This document shows, piece by piece, positions 8,380-16,670 of a stretch of 64,000 nt of DNA (the first letter of the stretch is position 1; every line of letters starts with the position of its first letter). The translations under genes were made by a program, and so were the position numbers. The notes below the pieces were generated by a model. That model searched no databases and was not told the origin of the DNA. It saw only the letters and a list, made by a program, of their open reading frames with translations. This DNA is from Saccharopolyspora soli (GTDB lineage: Bacteria; Actinomycetota; Actinomycetes; Mycobacteriales; Pseudonocardiaceae): positions 23,582 to 87,581 of the forward strand of contig NZ_JALBWV010000036.1 of the NCBI RefSeq assembly GCF_022678645.1, in the 5' to 3' direction.

Positions 8380-9537
8380 GTGAGCAGACTGCGTTTCGGG
8401 ATTTTCCTCGCTCCTTTCCACACGGCGGGCCAGAACCCGACCCTGGCGCTGCACCGGGATCTTGAGCTCATCCAGCACCTGGACGCGCTCGGTTACGACG
8501 AGGCGTGGATCGGCGAACACCATTCCGCGGGCAGTGAACTAATCGCCTCGCCGGAGATCTTCATCGCCGCCGCGGCGGAACGCACCCGCCAGATCAGGCT
8601 GGGCACCGGAGTCGTTTCGCTGGCGTACCACAACCCGCTGTGGGTGGCGGACCGGATGGTGTTGCTGGACCACCTCACCCGTGGCCGCGCGATGCTCGGC
8701 GTCGGACCCGGCTCGCTGCCCACGGACTCCGCGATGATCGGGCTGAACCCGACCGAGACCCGCGAACTGCTCGAAGAGAACATCGACATCGTGTTGCGCC
8801 TGTTGCGCGGCGAGTCGGTCACGGCGCAGACGCGCACACACAACCTCATCGACGCGCGCTTGCAGCTGCGCCCCTACTCGGATCCGCTGTTCGACGTGGC
8901 CGTTGCAGCGGTCGCGTCTCCAACGGGGCCCCGGCTGGCCGGGCGGCACGGTCTCGGGCTGTTGTCGATCGGTGCGACCCTCACGGCCGAAGGCTTCGAC
9001 GCCCTGGGTTACCACTGGGGCATCATGACCGAGCGCGCCGAGACCTTCGGGACGCAGGTGGACCGCAGCGCGTGGCGGCTGGTTGGTCCGATGCACGTCG
9101 CCGAGACGCGGGAACAGGCATATCGGGACGTCGAGTACGGGATCGTGGACTGGTTCCAGTACTTCCAGAAGGTCGCGGCGTTCCCGCAGATGCACGTCGA
9201 AGGCGGCGACCTCAAGGAGATGATCGCCTTCATCCGCGAGTCCGGCGTCGGGGTGATCGGCACTCCCGACGACGCGGTGGAGCAGGTGCAACGGCTGGCC
9301 GACCAATCCGGCGGGTTCGGTGCGATGCTGCTGATGGCGCACGACTGGGCCAACCCGGCGGCGACCAACCGCTCCTACGAACTTATCGCCCAGCACGTGC
9401 TGCCCGAGTTCCAGGGCCAACGACAGTCCACACTGGACGCGAAGGAGCGGGCGAGCGCGACCCGCCAGGGCCACGCGCAGGCCCAGCACGACGCGGTCGC
9501 GCACATGACCAAGAAGTACGAGTCCGAGCGCTCCTGA
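8380..9537 (+). CDS. LLM-class flavin-dependent monooxygenase
   Basis: Luciferase-like TIM-barrel oxidoreductase (385 aa) that uses reduced FMN or F420. Typical features are the start RLRFGIFLAPFH, LGYDEAWIGEHH early on, LGTGVVSLAYHNPLWVADR and GRAMLGVGPGS. It resembles the limonene monooxygenase-like branch, but the substrate is undetermined. The GTG at 8380 follows CAGGAGGTAGGC. It is transcribed away from the acyl-CoA ligase over a shared 244-bp region. The C-terminus has a charged extension (about residues 345-385). A strong hairpin terminator follows. Confidence 0.85.
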   Translation: MSRLRFGIFLAPFHTAGQNPTLALHRDLELIQHLDALGYDEAWIGEHHSAGSELIASPEIFIAAAAERTRQIRLGTGVVSLAYHNPLWVADRMVLLDHLTRGRAMLGVGPGSLPTDSAMIGLNPTETRELLEENIDIVLRLLRGESVTAQTRTHNLIDARLQLRPYSDPLFDVAVAAVASPTGPRLAGRHGLGLLSIGATLTAEGFDALGYHWGIMTERAETFGTQVDRSAWRLVGPMHVAETREQAYRDVEYGIVDWFQYFQKVAAFPQMHVEGGDLKEMIAFIRESGVGVIGTPDDAVEQVQRLADQSGGFGAMLLMAHDWANPAATNRSYELIAQHVLPEFQGQRQSTLDAKERASATRQGHAQAQHDAVAHMTKKYESERS

Positions 9538-9554
9538 ACCCGATCGGGCTGTGG

Positions 9555-9601
9555 GTGAGGGGCACCCTTCACCAACATACTTGGTGAAGGGTGCCCATCA
9601 C
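9555..9601. terminator. Bidirectional terminator hairpin (GTGAAGGGCACC family)
   Basis: Nearly perfect inverted repeat with arms beginning GTGAGGGGCACCCTTCACC. It lies between convergent genes and overlaps the stop codon of the racemase-like gene. Related hairpins occur at 10358, 25515, 43614 and 63896. Confidence 0.7.
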
Positions 9602-10329
9602 CCGGCGGCGAACGGGGTGATGGGCCAGCCCTTGATGGCTTTGCGGCGCGGGGTGGGATAGGCGCGCTTGGAGGTGGTGAGGTGCTGGCGGACCAGGGAT
9701 TCCGCCAGGGCGACCGCGGCGGCCACGCCGTCGACGACCGGAACGTCCACGGCGGCCTCGACGTGTTCGGCCAGACCTGCCATACCCGCGCAGCCGAGCA
9801 CGATCACGTCGGCGCCGTCGGATTCCACCGCCAGCCGCGCCTCCTCGACGATGCGTTCGGAGCTGCGCTCCGGATCGGCTTCCAGCTCCAGCACGGGTAA
9901 TTCGGCGGCGCGCAGCGCCGCGCACCGGTCCGCCAGACCGATCAGTCGCAGTCGGTCGTGGATCTGGCCGAGCGTGCGGCGCAGCGAGGTCACCACCGCG
10001 TAGCGGCGGCCGATCAGGCATGCCGTGTGCGCCGCCGCCTCGGTGATGTCCACCACCGGGATGTCGAGCAGTTCGGCCAGCCCTTCCTTGCCGTGTTCGC
10101 CGAAACCGGCGAGCACCAGCGCGTCGAAGGGCTCCCGGATCTGGGTGATCCGGTCCATCACCGCCACCGCCGCCAGGTAGCTCTCGAAGTTGCCCTCCAC
10201 CGAATCAGCACCGAAATCTGGCGTCACCGCCACGATCTCGGTGGCCGACCCGGCAACCTTCACCGCCTGCTGCCGAATAACCTCGGTAACACCCTCAGTG
10301 GTGTTGACGTTCGCGACGACGATCCGCAT
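9598..10329 (-). CDS. Asp/Glu/hydantoin racemase family protein lacking one catalytic Cys
   Basis: A 243-aa member of the family that includes hydantoin and allantoin racemases, maleate isomerase and arylmalonate decarboxylase. The N-terminal MRIVVANVNTTEGVT and the second cysteine motif VIVLGCAGMAGL (Cys180) are clear. The first catalytic site, normally Cys in a CFGDPG-like motif, reads LAGFGEHG with Gly75. Two-base racemases need both cysteines. Arylmalonate decarboxylase has exactly this Gly/Cys combination, so a decarboxylase or other one-cysteine reaction is possible. The ATG at 10329 follows GGGGAAG. It lies downstream of, and probably in an operon with, the NCS1 permease, although a hairpin separates them. 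Confidence 0.8.
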   Translation of the reverse strand: MRIVVANVNTTEGVTEVIRQQAVKVAGSATEIVAVTPDFGADSVEGNFESYLAAVAVMDRITQIREPFDALVLAGFGEHGKEGLAELLDIPVVDITEAAAHTACLIGRRYAVVTSLRRTLGQIHDRLRLIGLADRCAALRAAELPVLELEADPERSSERIVEEARLAVESDGADVIVLGCAGMAGLAEHVEAAVDVPVVDGVAAAVALAESLVRQHLTTSKRAYPTPRRKAIKGWPITPFAAG

Positions 10330-10357
10330 TTCTTCCCCTACCGCGTGGAATTTCCGG

Positions 10358-10408
10358 AGGTGAAGGGCACCTATTACCAAGCAAGTTGGGGAAAGGTGCC
10401 CTTCACCT
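10358..10408. repeat. Intra-operon hairpin (GTGAAGGGCACC family)
   Basis: Inverted repeat with arms GTGAAGGGCACC and GGTGCCCTTCAC and an imperfect middle. It sits between the permease stop and the racemase-like start on the same strand. It may reduce expression of the downstream gene by partial termination, or protect the 3' end of the permease mRNA. Confidence 0.55.
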
Positions 10409-10413
10409 GTCAC

Positions 10414-11913
10414 TCAGTGGATACCGGAGGCGATGGTGGCTTGGCTGAGGTGCGCGCCGGAAACGTCGGTGAACTGGCGCTTGCGGTCGGCGATGACCAG
10501 GTAGATCGCTCCGGCGATGATGGCACCGATGAACCAGGAGAACGCCGAGACTGTCGAGAACGTCGGCGCCAGTGCGAGCACCATGCTGATGGCGGCGGCG
10601 GGCAGGAAGGCCGCCAGCGCTCGCGGGTTGACGCCGTGGCGGTAGGCGTACTCGCCCGCCGGGTCGGTGGTGTAGAGGTCCGGAACGTTGATCCGGGCGC
10701 GGCGGATCAACCAGTAGTCGACGATGATCACGCCGAACAGCGGGCCGAGCAGCGCACCCAGACCGCCCAGGAAGTAGTTCACCGCCGCCGGGCTGTTGTA
10801 GAGGTTCCACGGCAGCACCGCGACCGCCGCCACCGCGCTGATGATGCCGCCCCGCCGGAAGTTGATGTACTTCGGCGCGAGGTTGGCGAGGTCGTAGGCG
10901 GGTGAGACGAAGTTCGCCACGATGTTCACGCCGATGGTGGCGAAGGCGAACAGCAGCGCGCCGACGACCAGCACGAACGTGTTTGGCACCTTGGCGATGA
11001 TCTTCGCCGGGTCGGTGATCACATCGCCGAACAGCGCCAACGAACCCGCGGTGACGACGATCGAGACCATCGCGAACGCGGTGAAGTTGACCGGCAGTCC
11101 CCAGAAGTTGCCGCGCACGATCGACTTCCGGTTCGGTGCGAACCGCGAGAAGTCGCAGAAGTTGAGCATCAGCGTGCCGTAGGTGGAGATGGTCAGCCCA
11201 GCGGCACCGAGCATCTCCCACCACATCGCGGGGCCGGACAACGCGTTCGGCGGGGTCCAGGTGATCCGGTCGCCGACCAGCACCAGCATCCAGATCGCCA
11301 GTCCGAGCATGACCAGCCAGACGATCGGCCCGGCCCAGTCCTGGAACTTGCGCACCACCTCCATGCCGAAGCTGAGGATGAACAGCTGCACGGCCCACAA
11401 CGACAAGAAGCAGATCCAGCCCAATGTGGACAGTCCGAGGATCGAGTCCTGGGTCAGCGGCAGCAGCGCCGGGGAGATGCGCAGCGCCAGCACCACGACG
11501 GCCAGCGAGGCGAGGTAGGTCTGGATGCCGTACCAGGCGATGGCGATGACGGCGCGGATCAGCGCCGGGATCTGGGCGCCGTGCACACCGAAGCTGATGC
11601 GCGACATGACCGGGAAGGGCACCCCGGTCTTCTGCCCCATGTAGCCCATCAGGTTCATGCCCCAGAAGACCACCAGAATTCCCAGCAGCAGCGCGAAGAA
11701 CGACGGCAGCGCGCCGAGGCCGATGGCGAAGAGTCCGGCGGCGAAGGTGTAGTTGCCGATGTTGTGCACGTCGTTCATCCACAGCGCGAAGATGCTGTAG
11801 GTCTTCCAACGCCGCTGCTGCGGTGGGGCCAGATCGGCGTTGTAGAGCCGATCGCTGACCGGTCGGTGCGTTGCGCTCACCTGGGGATCGACGTCGACGG
11901 ACTCGGCGGCCAT
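10414..11913 (-). CDS. NCS1 family nucleobase/hydantoin:cation symporter
   Basis: A 499-aa, 12-helix permease of the NCS1 family, which imports cytosine, uracil, allantoin or hydantoins with a proton or sodium ion. Diagnostic segments are the first helix start FALWMNDVHNIGNYTFA, GMNLMGYMGQKTGVPFPVM and WYGIQTYLASLA. The Trp/Gln-type aromatic residues in these helices line the substrate site in Mhp1. Together with the racemase-like gene it suggests uptake and use of a cyclic ureide, hydantoin or related malonyl compound. A perfect palindrome at 11951-11962 lies 38 bp upstream, and a GntR gene follows it. Regulation by that protein is inferred. Confidence 0.87.
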   Translation of the reverse strand: MAAESVDVDPQVSATHRPVSDRLYNADLAPPQQRRWKTYSIFALWMNDVHNIGNYTFAAGLFAIGLGALPSFFALLLGILVVFWGMNLMGYMGQKTGVPFPVMSRISFGVHGAQIPALIRAVIAIAWYGIQTYLASLAVVVLALRISPALLPLTQDSILGLSTLGWICFLSLWAVQLFILSFGMEVVRKFQDWAGPIVWLVMLGLAIWMLVLVGDRITWTPPNALSGPAMWWEMLGAAGLTISTYGTLMLNFCDFSRFAPNRKSIVRGNFWGLPVNFTAFAMVSIVVTAGSLALFGDVITDPAKIIAKVPNTFVLVVGALLFAFATIGVNIVANFVSPAYDLANLAPKYINFRRGGIISAVAAVAVLPWNLYNSPAAVNYFLGGLGALLGPLFGVIIVDYWLIRRARINVPDLYTTDPAGEYAYRHGVNPRALAAFLPAAAISMVLALAPTFSTVSAFSWFIGAIIAGAIYLVIADRKRQFTDVSGAHLSQATIASGIH

Positions 11914-11950
11914 GTTATCACCCGAATTCCACTATGTGGAAGTATAAGAG

Positions 11951-11962
11951 TATGTATACATA
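11951..11962. promoter_or_regulatory. Likely GntR operator of the NCS1 permease operon
   Basis: Perfect palindrome TATGTATACATA in an AT-rich stretch directly upstream of the permease. The core GTATAC is common in operators of FCD-type GntR regulators. The adjacent GntR gene (12065-12724) is the obvious candidate binder. Confidence 0.55.
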
Positions 11963-12064
11963 AGGTAGGTTCGGATGAACAGCCGGTCAAGGTCATGTCG
12001 AAGTCGATCGCGTTCCGACTGCGTTACCGGAGCCGACCAACGTGACGCGCTGGTTTCCCGCGAG

Positions 12065-12724
12065 TCAGAACAGCATCCGCTCCAGCACCATCCGGCGGCT
12101 GGAGAGTACGTGCCGCTGCGCGACTTCGGCAGCCCGGTCGGCGTCCCCGGCGGCGATCGCGGCCTGCAGCTCCTCGTGCTCGCCGCAGACCCGCTCGGGT
12201 TCCAGGTTCATCCGGAACAGCCAGGCGAGTCGGCCGTGCAGCGGTTCCAGCATCGACGCCAGCAGATCGTTGCCCGCGAGCGAGACGAGCTTGTCGTGGA
12301 AGGCCGCGTTGGCGTCCGACATCCCGTCGACATCACCGGCTTCGTGCGCGGCGCGCGCCTGGCGGGCGAACTCGGCCATCTGCGCCACATCCGCGGGCTC
12401 ACCCCGATGCGCGGCCAGCCGAGCCGCGTAGACCTCAAGGGCCTCGCGCACTTCGAAGAGCTCCTTGGCCTGCTCGCGGTCGAGTCCACGGACGAACACG
12501 CCCCGGCGGCGCGGCAGCACGTCGACGAATCCTTCGCTCTGCAGCATCCGGATGGCCTCCCGCACCGGGACGCGGGAGATGCCGAGTTCGACGGCGAGGT
12601 CCTGTTCGAAGATCCGGTCACCGGGACGCAGTCGGCCATCGGCGATGCGGGCCTGCAACTCCCGGCGCACCTGGTCGCGCAGGGGGATGCGGGCATCCGC
12701 AGCGTGCTCTCCGGTGACCGACAC
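12065..12724 (-). CDS. GntR family (FadR/FCD subfamily) regulator
   Basis: A 219-aa protein with an N-terminal winged helix (about residues 13-80). It shows the GntR pattern PGDRIFEQDLAVELGISRVPVREAIRMLQSEG and the wing LPRRRGVFV. The C-terminal all-helical FCD ligand domain contains Asp/His positions typical for a bound metal and carboxylate ligand (NAAFHDKLV, CGEHEEL). It lies upstream of the NCS1 permease on the same strand, with about 150 bp between them. It likely represses that permease and the racemase-like gene, and senses the substrate or a metabolite. A long hairpin repeat lies immediately upstream of its start. Confidence 0.85.
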   Translation of the reverse strand: MSVTGEHAADARIPLRDQVRRELQARIADGRLRPGDRIFEQDLAVELGISRVPVREAIRMLQSEGFVDVLPRRRGVFVRGLDREQAKELFEVREALEVYAARLAAHRGEPADVAQMAEFARQARAAHEAGDVDGMSDANAAFHDKLVSLAGNDLLASMLEPLHGRLAWLFRMNLEPERVCGEHEELQAAIAAGDADRAAEVAQRHVLSSRRMVLERMLF

Positions 12725-12758
12725 GTCGCCTCCTCGTGCTTGGCTGCCTCCAGCCTAG

Positions 12759-12943
12759 AGACTGTTTCCAGCAGTGGTTTGCGTAGCGGAACCTCAGACG
12801 CCGTCTCGCTGTGGGATCCCCGACATCATGTACTTCCAATTCGCAGTTTCACTGCACTGTCGTGGCTGTCCTCGCGAGGCGACGTCTGAGAACCCGCGGC
12901 GGTGCGAGCTGAGTCCCACACCGCAAGCGGCTACGCCGCTTAA
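12759..12943 (-). repeat. Long hairpin repeat, copy 1 (reverse orientation)
   Basis: About 185-bp dispersed element. It has a terminal mini-hairpin AAGCGGC-TAC-GCCGCTT (12925-12941). Long arms built around CTCAGACG...GTCTCGC at 12791 pair with GCGAGGCGACGTCTGAG near 12877-12893, and the core carries GGGATCCCCGACATCATG. Homologous copies are at 33691, 36414, 42430 and 62291. Arm differences between copies are compensatory. It has no coding potential. It lies between the GntR gene and the ABC permease gene. Confidence 0.75.
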
Positions 12944-12965
12944 AACAGACACCAGGCGAGCCGGG

Positions 12966-13718
12966 TCAGATGCCGCGTTTCATCGCTCGCGTCCCCAACC
13001 ACACGCCGACCGCCGCGATCACGCCCGCCGCGATCGTCCCGGCCAGCACCGACGGAGAGGCGAGTTGACCGGAGAACAACGCGCGCTCGGCATCGGCGAT
13101 GTGCGAGACCGGGTTGAACCGGGCGGCGGCCTGCAACCACGCCGGGCCGAAGTCCATCGGCAACAGCACGCCGGACAACAGCAGCAGGGGGAACAGCACG
13201 AGTTGGGTGACGGCGTAGAACAGTTCACCGCCCGGATGCGCGACGATCGCCAGCACGAACGACAGCGCGCCGAGGCCGACGCCGAAGACCAGCAGCAGCG
13301 CCAGACCGGCCAGCACGCCGGTGGGATGCAGGCGGAAACCCAGTGGCAGGGCCAGGCCGATGAGCAGCAGCGCCTGCACCAGCAGCAGTGCGAACTCCTT
13401 GAGGGTGCGGCCGATGAGCATCGCCGAGCGGTTCAGCGGGGTCACCAGCATCCGCTCCATCGAGCCGCCGCCGAGTTCGATCAGCAGGTTGTAACCGGCC
13501 ATCAGCGGGCCGAACAGGCACATCATCACCAGCACGCCCGGTACGAACCACTGCCACGGCGACGTTTCGAACCCGGTGGTGCCGGTCAGCAGCGGACCGA
13601 AGAAGAACAGGAACAGCACCGGTTGTGCCATGCTGAACAGCAGTGCGAGCGGCGCGCGTAGCGTCGGGGTGATCTCGCGGCTGAAAATTGTTGCGGTGTC
13701 GCGGAAGAATTGCATCAA
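12966..13718 (-). CDS. ABC-2 type transporter permease (DrrB-like)
   Basis: A 250-aa membrane protein with six predicted helices of the ABC-2 family. Evidence is the N-terminal cytoplasmic helix REITPTLRAPLALLF and the family motif NPVSHIADAERALFSG near the C-terminus (about residues 210-226), typical of daunorubicin-resistance DrrB proteins. It would form the channel for the ATPase encoded 20 bp upstream on the same strand, exporting a drug-like or lipid substrate. Its expression should follow the operators upstream of the ATPase gene. The exported compound is unknown. Confidence 0.87.
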   Translation of the reverse strand: MMQFFRDTATIFSREITPTLRAPLALLFSMAQPVLFLFFFGPLLTGTTGFETSPWQWFVPGVLVMMCLFGPLMAGYNLLIELGGGSMERMLVTPLNRSAMLIGRTLKEFALLLVQALLLIGLALPLGFRLHPTGVLAGLALLLVFGVGLGALSFVLAIVAHPGGELFYAVTQLVLFPLLLLSGVLLPMDFGPAWLQAAARFNPVSHIADAERALFSGQLASPSVLAGTIAAGVIAAVGVWLGTRAMKRGI

Positions 13719-13738
13719 CAGGTCCTTTTCATCGTTTT

Positions 13739-14698
13739 TCAGGATTGTTCGCTCTCGCGGAGGCTTCGGCCGGTGAGTGCGAGGAAAACGTCGTCCAAGG
13801 TGGGCCGGGCGGTTTCGGCCGCGATCGCCTTGATCCCGGTCTCCTCGAACGCGCGCAGGTACTCCGGCAGCGCGGTGTCCGCGCGCGGTACCCGGATTCG
13901 AACCGATCGGCCTTCGACGGTGACGGCATCGGCGGAGGCGATCTGGGTGGCCGTATTCGCAGCCGATGCCACGTCCGGCTGCGCGACGGTGATGGTGATC
14001 CGGTCACCGGCGAGGTCCGCCTTCAGCTGCTCGGGTGTGCCGTCCGCGATGACCCGGCCGTGGTCGATGACCACCACCCGTTCCGCCAGGTTGTCGGCTT
14101 CGTCGAGGTAATGCGTGGTGAACAGCAGCGTGGTGCGGTGCTTTTCGCGCAGCCGCAGGATGTGCTCCCAGATGTTGGCGCGGCTGTGCGGGTCGAGGCC
14201 GGTGGACGGCTCGTCCAGGAACAGCAGCGCGGGGTGGTTCACCAGCCCCATCGCGATGTCGAGTCGGCGGCGCTGTCCGCCGGAGAGGGTGCCGGGCGTG
14301 CGGGTGGCCAGCGGCGTCAGGTCGAGCATGTCGAGGACCTCGTCCGCGCGACGGCGCGACTCGTGGCGGGTCATCCCGTAGCTGCGGCCCTGGGTGATCA
14401 GTTCGTCGCGGGCCCGGAAGTTCTCGCCAGCGCTGGTCAGCTGACCGACGTAGCCGATGCGGGCGCGCACCCCGGCGGGGTCGGTGGTGATGTCGCGTCC
14501 GGCGACGGTTGCTGTTCCCGAGGTGGGCGGCAGCAGGGTGGTCAACATCCGCAGGCTGGTCGACTTGCCAGCGCCGTTCGGCCCGAGGAAGGCGACCAAC
14601 TGGCCTTCTTCGACGTCGAGGTCCAGGCCGCGCACGGCATCCACCGGCTGGCGTTTGACGGTGAACCGGCGGGTCAGGCCGCGGGCATGGATCATCAT
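13739..14698 (-). CDS. ABC transporter ATP-binding protein (DrrA-like)
   Basis: A 319-aa ATPase of the DrrA subfamily. Walker A is GPNGAGKST, the Q-loop region is IGYVGQLTSAGENFRARDEL, the signature is TLSGGQRRRLDIAMGL, Walker B is LLFLDEPSTGLDP and the switch histidine is TTHYLDEADNL. The C-terminal extension (about residues 225-319) is the DUF4162-type domain of this subfamily. It pairs with the permease 20 bp downstream as an efflux pump. Start at ATG ATG after AAGGAGCC. It is divergent from an HTH protein gene, with three GTGAAC-type operators in the roughly 300 bp between them. Confidence 0.9.
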   Translation of the reverse strand: MMIHARGLTRRFTVKRQPVDAVRGLDLDVEEGQLVAFLGPNGAGKSTSLRMLTTLLPPTSGTATVAGRDITTDPAGVRARIGYVGQLTSAGENFRARDELITQGRSYGMTRHESRRRADEVLDMLDLTPLATRTPGTLSGGQRRRLDIAMGLVNHPALLFLDEPSTGLDPHSRANIWEHILRLREKHRTTLLFTTHYLDEADNLAERVVVIDHGRVIADGTPEQLKADLAGDRITITVAQPDVASAANTATQIASADAVTVEGRSVRIRVPRADTALPEYLRAFEETGIKAIAAETARPTLDDVFLALTGRSLRESEQS

Positions 14699-14809
14699 CG
14701 GCTCCTTGTGCTCGGCTGCCGCGGAAAGCGGGCATGACGAAGAAACCCCAGTTCAGGGCTGTTGGGGTGAGATGGATGATCCTGGCGCGGGAAAGCCGAG
14801 TGGTCAAAT

Positions 14810-14982
14810 GTGAACACCACGTTCATGTTCGTCTTGACCTGCGGAAACGCCCTTTCACTCGAATCTGGCGCATTGCTGCCATGTGGCCGAAAGCGCAGTT
14901 CAGCAGTGGGCTGGCGATTTTTTCGGCGGAATTCAATTGTGAACCTGATGTTTACAGCTGATACTGTGAACCCGAGGTTCAC
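14810..14982. promoter_or_regulatory. Three GTGAAC-N5-GTTCAC operators between the ABC exporter and the HTH gene
   Basis: GTGAACACCACGTTCAT (14810-14826), GTGAACCTGATGTTTAC (14939-14955) and GTGAACCCGAGGTTCAC (14966-14982) are inverted repeats with a 5-base spacer. The last two bracket a plausible -10 (TGATAC, 14959-14964) and end 13 bases before the HTH gene start, a repressor position. The half-sites match those before the MFS-tetR operon, where the spacer is four bases. The binder is probably the HTH protein at 14996. Confidence 0.6.
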
Positions 14983-14995
14983 AGGGAGGTGGGAC

Positions 14996-15652
14996 ATGTC
15001 GGCGGATGAGGCCGGGCGACTGGTCCGGCAGTTGGCGGGCTCGGTGCCCGTGGAGGTGCTCGATCCGGGACCGAAGGGCAGCGATGTCGGCGACGAACAG
15101 GCGCGTCGGCTGGCGGCGCTCGGTCGGTTCCGCGCCGCACTGGATGCGGAGGAGTTGGTGTCCGAGGCGGCCGGGCGCGTCACCGCGTCGGCTGCTGAGG
15201 AAACGGTGTGGCTCGGTGCGAGCCTGGCGGATCTGAGCGCGGTCACCGGGCGCTCCCGCCAGGCGGCGCGCAAGCGCTGGCCGGAACTCGGGAGCGTCTA
15301 CCGCCGCCGCAAGTGGCTCGGCAACCACGTCGAGGACATCAGCTACCTGGCCGGGCTGTTGGCGTCCCGCGCCGATGATCTGGTGCCCGGTCGCGGATAT
15401 GGCACGTTCATGAAGCTGGTGCGGCAGTTGCGCGAGGGCCTGCGGCGCTGCGAGGCGGACTTCGCGTCGGACGCGCAGGACCGAACCAATCCGGCGGCCC
15501 GCTGGCGCGCGCTCGACGACCTGGTCAACGTGACGATGCGGGAGATCATCGGGATGGCCGGAAAACCCGCGACCCCGGAAGCCGACTTCGCCCTGCACGG
15601 CGCGCGCGGCGTGCTCGCCTACTACGACCACGCCACCGCCGAGGAGCAGTGA
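14996..15652 (+). CDS. Putative HTH regulator of the ABC exporter
   Basis: I do not recognise a named family. The 218-aa protein has a helix-turn-helix-like segment, SLADLSAVTGRSRQAARKRWP (about residues 77-97). It is followed by a mostly helical C-terminal half with KLVRQLREGLRRCEADF and the end LHGARGVLAYYDHATAEEQ. ATG 14996 follows AGGGAGG. Its own promoter region carries two operator palindromes, and the divergent DrrAB-type exporter shares the third. This layout fits an autoregulated repressor of a drug pump. A non-regulatory role cannot be excluded. Confidence 0.6.
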   Translation: MSADEAGRLVRQLAGSVPVEVLDPGPKGSDVGDEQARRLAALGRFRAALDAEELVSEAAGRVTASAAEETVWLGASLADLSAVTGRSRQAARKRWPELGSVYRRRKWLGNHVEDISYLAGLLASRADDLVPGRGYGTFMKLVRQLREGLRRCEADFASDAQDRTNPAARWRALDDLVNVTMREIIGMAGKPATPEADFALHGARGVLAYYDHATAEEQ

Positions 15653-15694
15653 GCCGACCCGGCGACATCGGCGGAACCGGTCACATACTTGGCC

Positions 15695-16657
15695 ATGAGC
15701 GACACCCAGGTCCGCTTGGACGAACTGGACCGGCGCATCGTCGCGGCGCTGCAAGTGGACGGCCGGGCTTCGTGGCGGCGCATCGCGGGGGTGCTCGGCG
15801 AGCCGGAACGCACCATCGCGCGGCGCGGCACCCGGCTGCTGCGGTCGGGGATCGTGGTGGTCACCGGAATGTCCAGATCCGGCGACCCGATGTTGCTGCG
15901 GATCGGCTGTGCGCAGGGCATGGTCCGCACCGTGGTCCGCGCACTGGCACAGCGCGCGGACACCACGTTCGTCTACGCGCTGACCGGAACCCTGGACTGC
16001 ATCGCCGAGGTGATCACCTCGCGGTTGGACGCGGTGCTACTGGACGAGCTGCCCGCGACGCCCGGCCTGGTGAGCTGTTCGACGCACCCGGTGTTGCGGT
16101 ACTTCCGCACGGTGCACCAGTGGCAGCCCGGTCTGCTCACCGACGCCGAGGTGGCCGAGCTGCGGGAATTCGAATCCGTGACGGCCTCGCCGCCGCGGGA
16201 GGGCGTCGGGGACAGCCGCGAGGACCGGCTGATCCTGCAGGCGCTGGCCGAGGACGGGCGGCGCACCCACGAGGACCTCGGCCACATCGCGGGGATCTCG
16301 GAGGCCACCGCACGACGTCGGGTCGAACGCCTGCGGCAGTCCGGGCGGGTGCTGGTGCGGGCCGTGGTGGAGCCCGATGCGCTGGGCTTGCCCGTCGAGG
16401 CGGTGCTGTGGATCAGGACCCGTCCGGCACAGGTGGAGGCCACCGGCCAGGCCTTGCTGCGCTCCCCGCTGGTGCGCTACGCCGCGGCCACCACCGGCGA
16501 GTACCAGGTCTGCGCCGACGTGACGGTGCCGGACCGGGCCGCGCTGTACGAGTTCGTCACGGCCGGGCAGTGGCTGTCCGGGGTGCGCTCCGTCGAGCCG
16601 TTCATCGTGGTCAGCGCGCGGAAACGCAGCGGCGTGCAGCGACCGTCGCAGGCGTGA
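15695..16657 (+). CDS. Lrp/AsnC family regulator, tandem two-unit form
   Basis: A 320-aa protein made of two Lrp-like units, each an N-terminal HTH plus a RAM-type ligand domain. First unit: LDELDRRIVAALQVDGRASWRRIAG. Second unit: REDRLILQALAEDGRRTHEDLGHIAGISEATARRRVERL near residues 170-215. Normal Lrp proteins are about 150 aa, but the double form is common in actinomycetes. ATG 15695 lacks a Shine-Dalgarno sequence and follows CATACTT, so the mRNA may be leaderless. It lies 42 bp after the HTH gene. The target genes are unknown. A similar protein is encoded at 44513. Confidence 0.82.
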   Translation: MSDTQVRLDELDRRIVAALQVDGRASWRRIAGVLGEPERTIARRGTRLLRSGIVVVTGMSRSGDPMLLRIGCAQGMVRTVVRALAQRADTTFVYALTGTLDCIAEVITSRLDAVLLDELPATPGLVSCSTHPVLRYFRTVHQWQPGLLTDAEVAELREFESVTASPPREGVGDSREDRLILQALAEDGRRTHEDLGHIAGISEATARRRVERLRQSGRVLVRAVVEPDALGLPVEAVLWIRTRPAQVEATGQALLRSPLVRYAAATTGEYQVCADVTVPDRAALYEFVTAGQWLSGVRSVEPFIVVSARKRSGVQRPSQA

Positions 16658-16670
16658 GGCGCGCGTCGGG

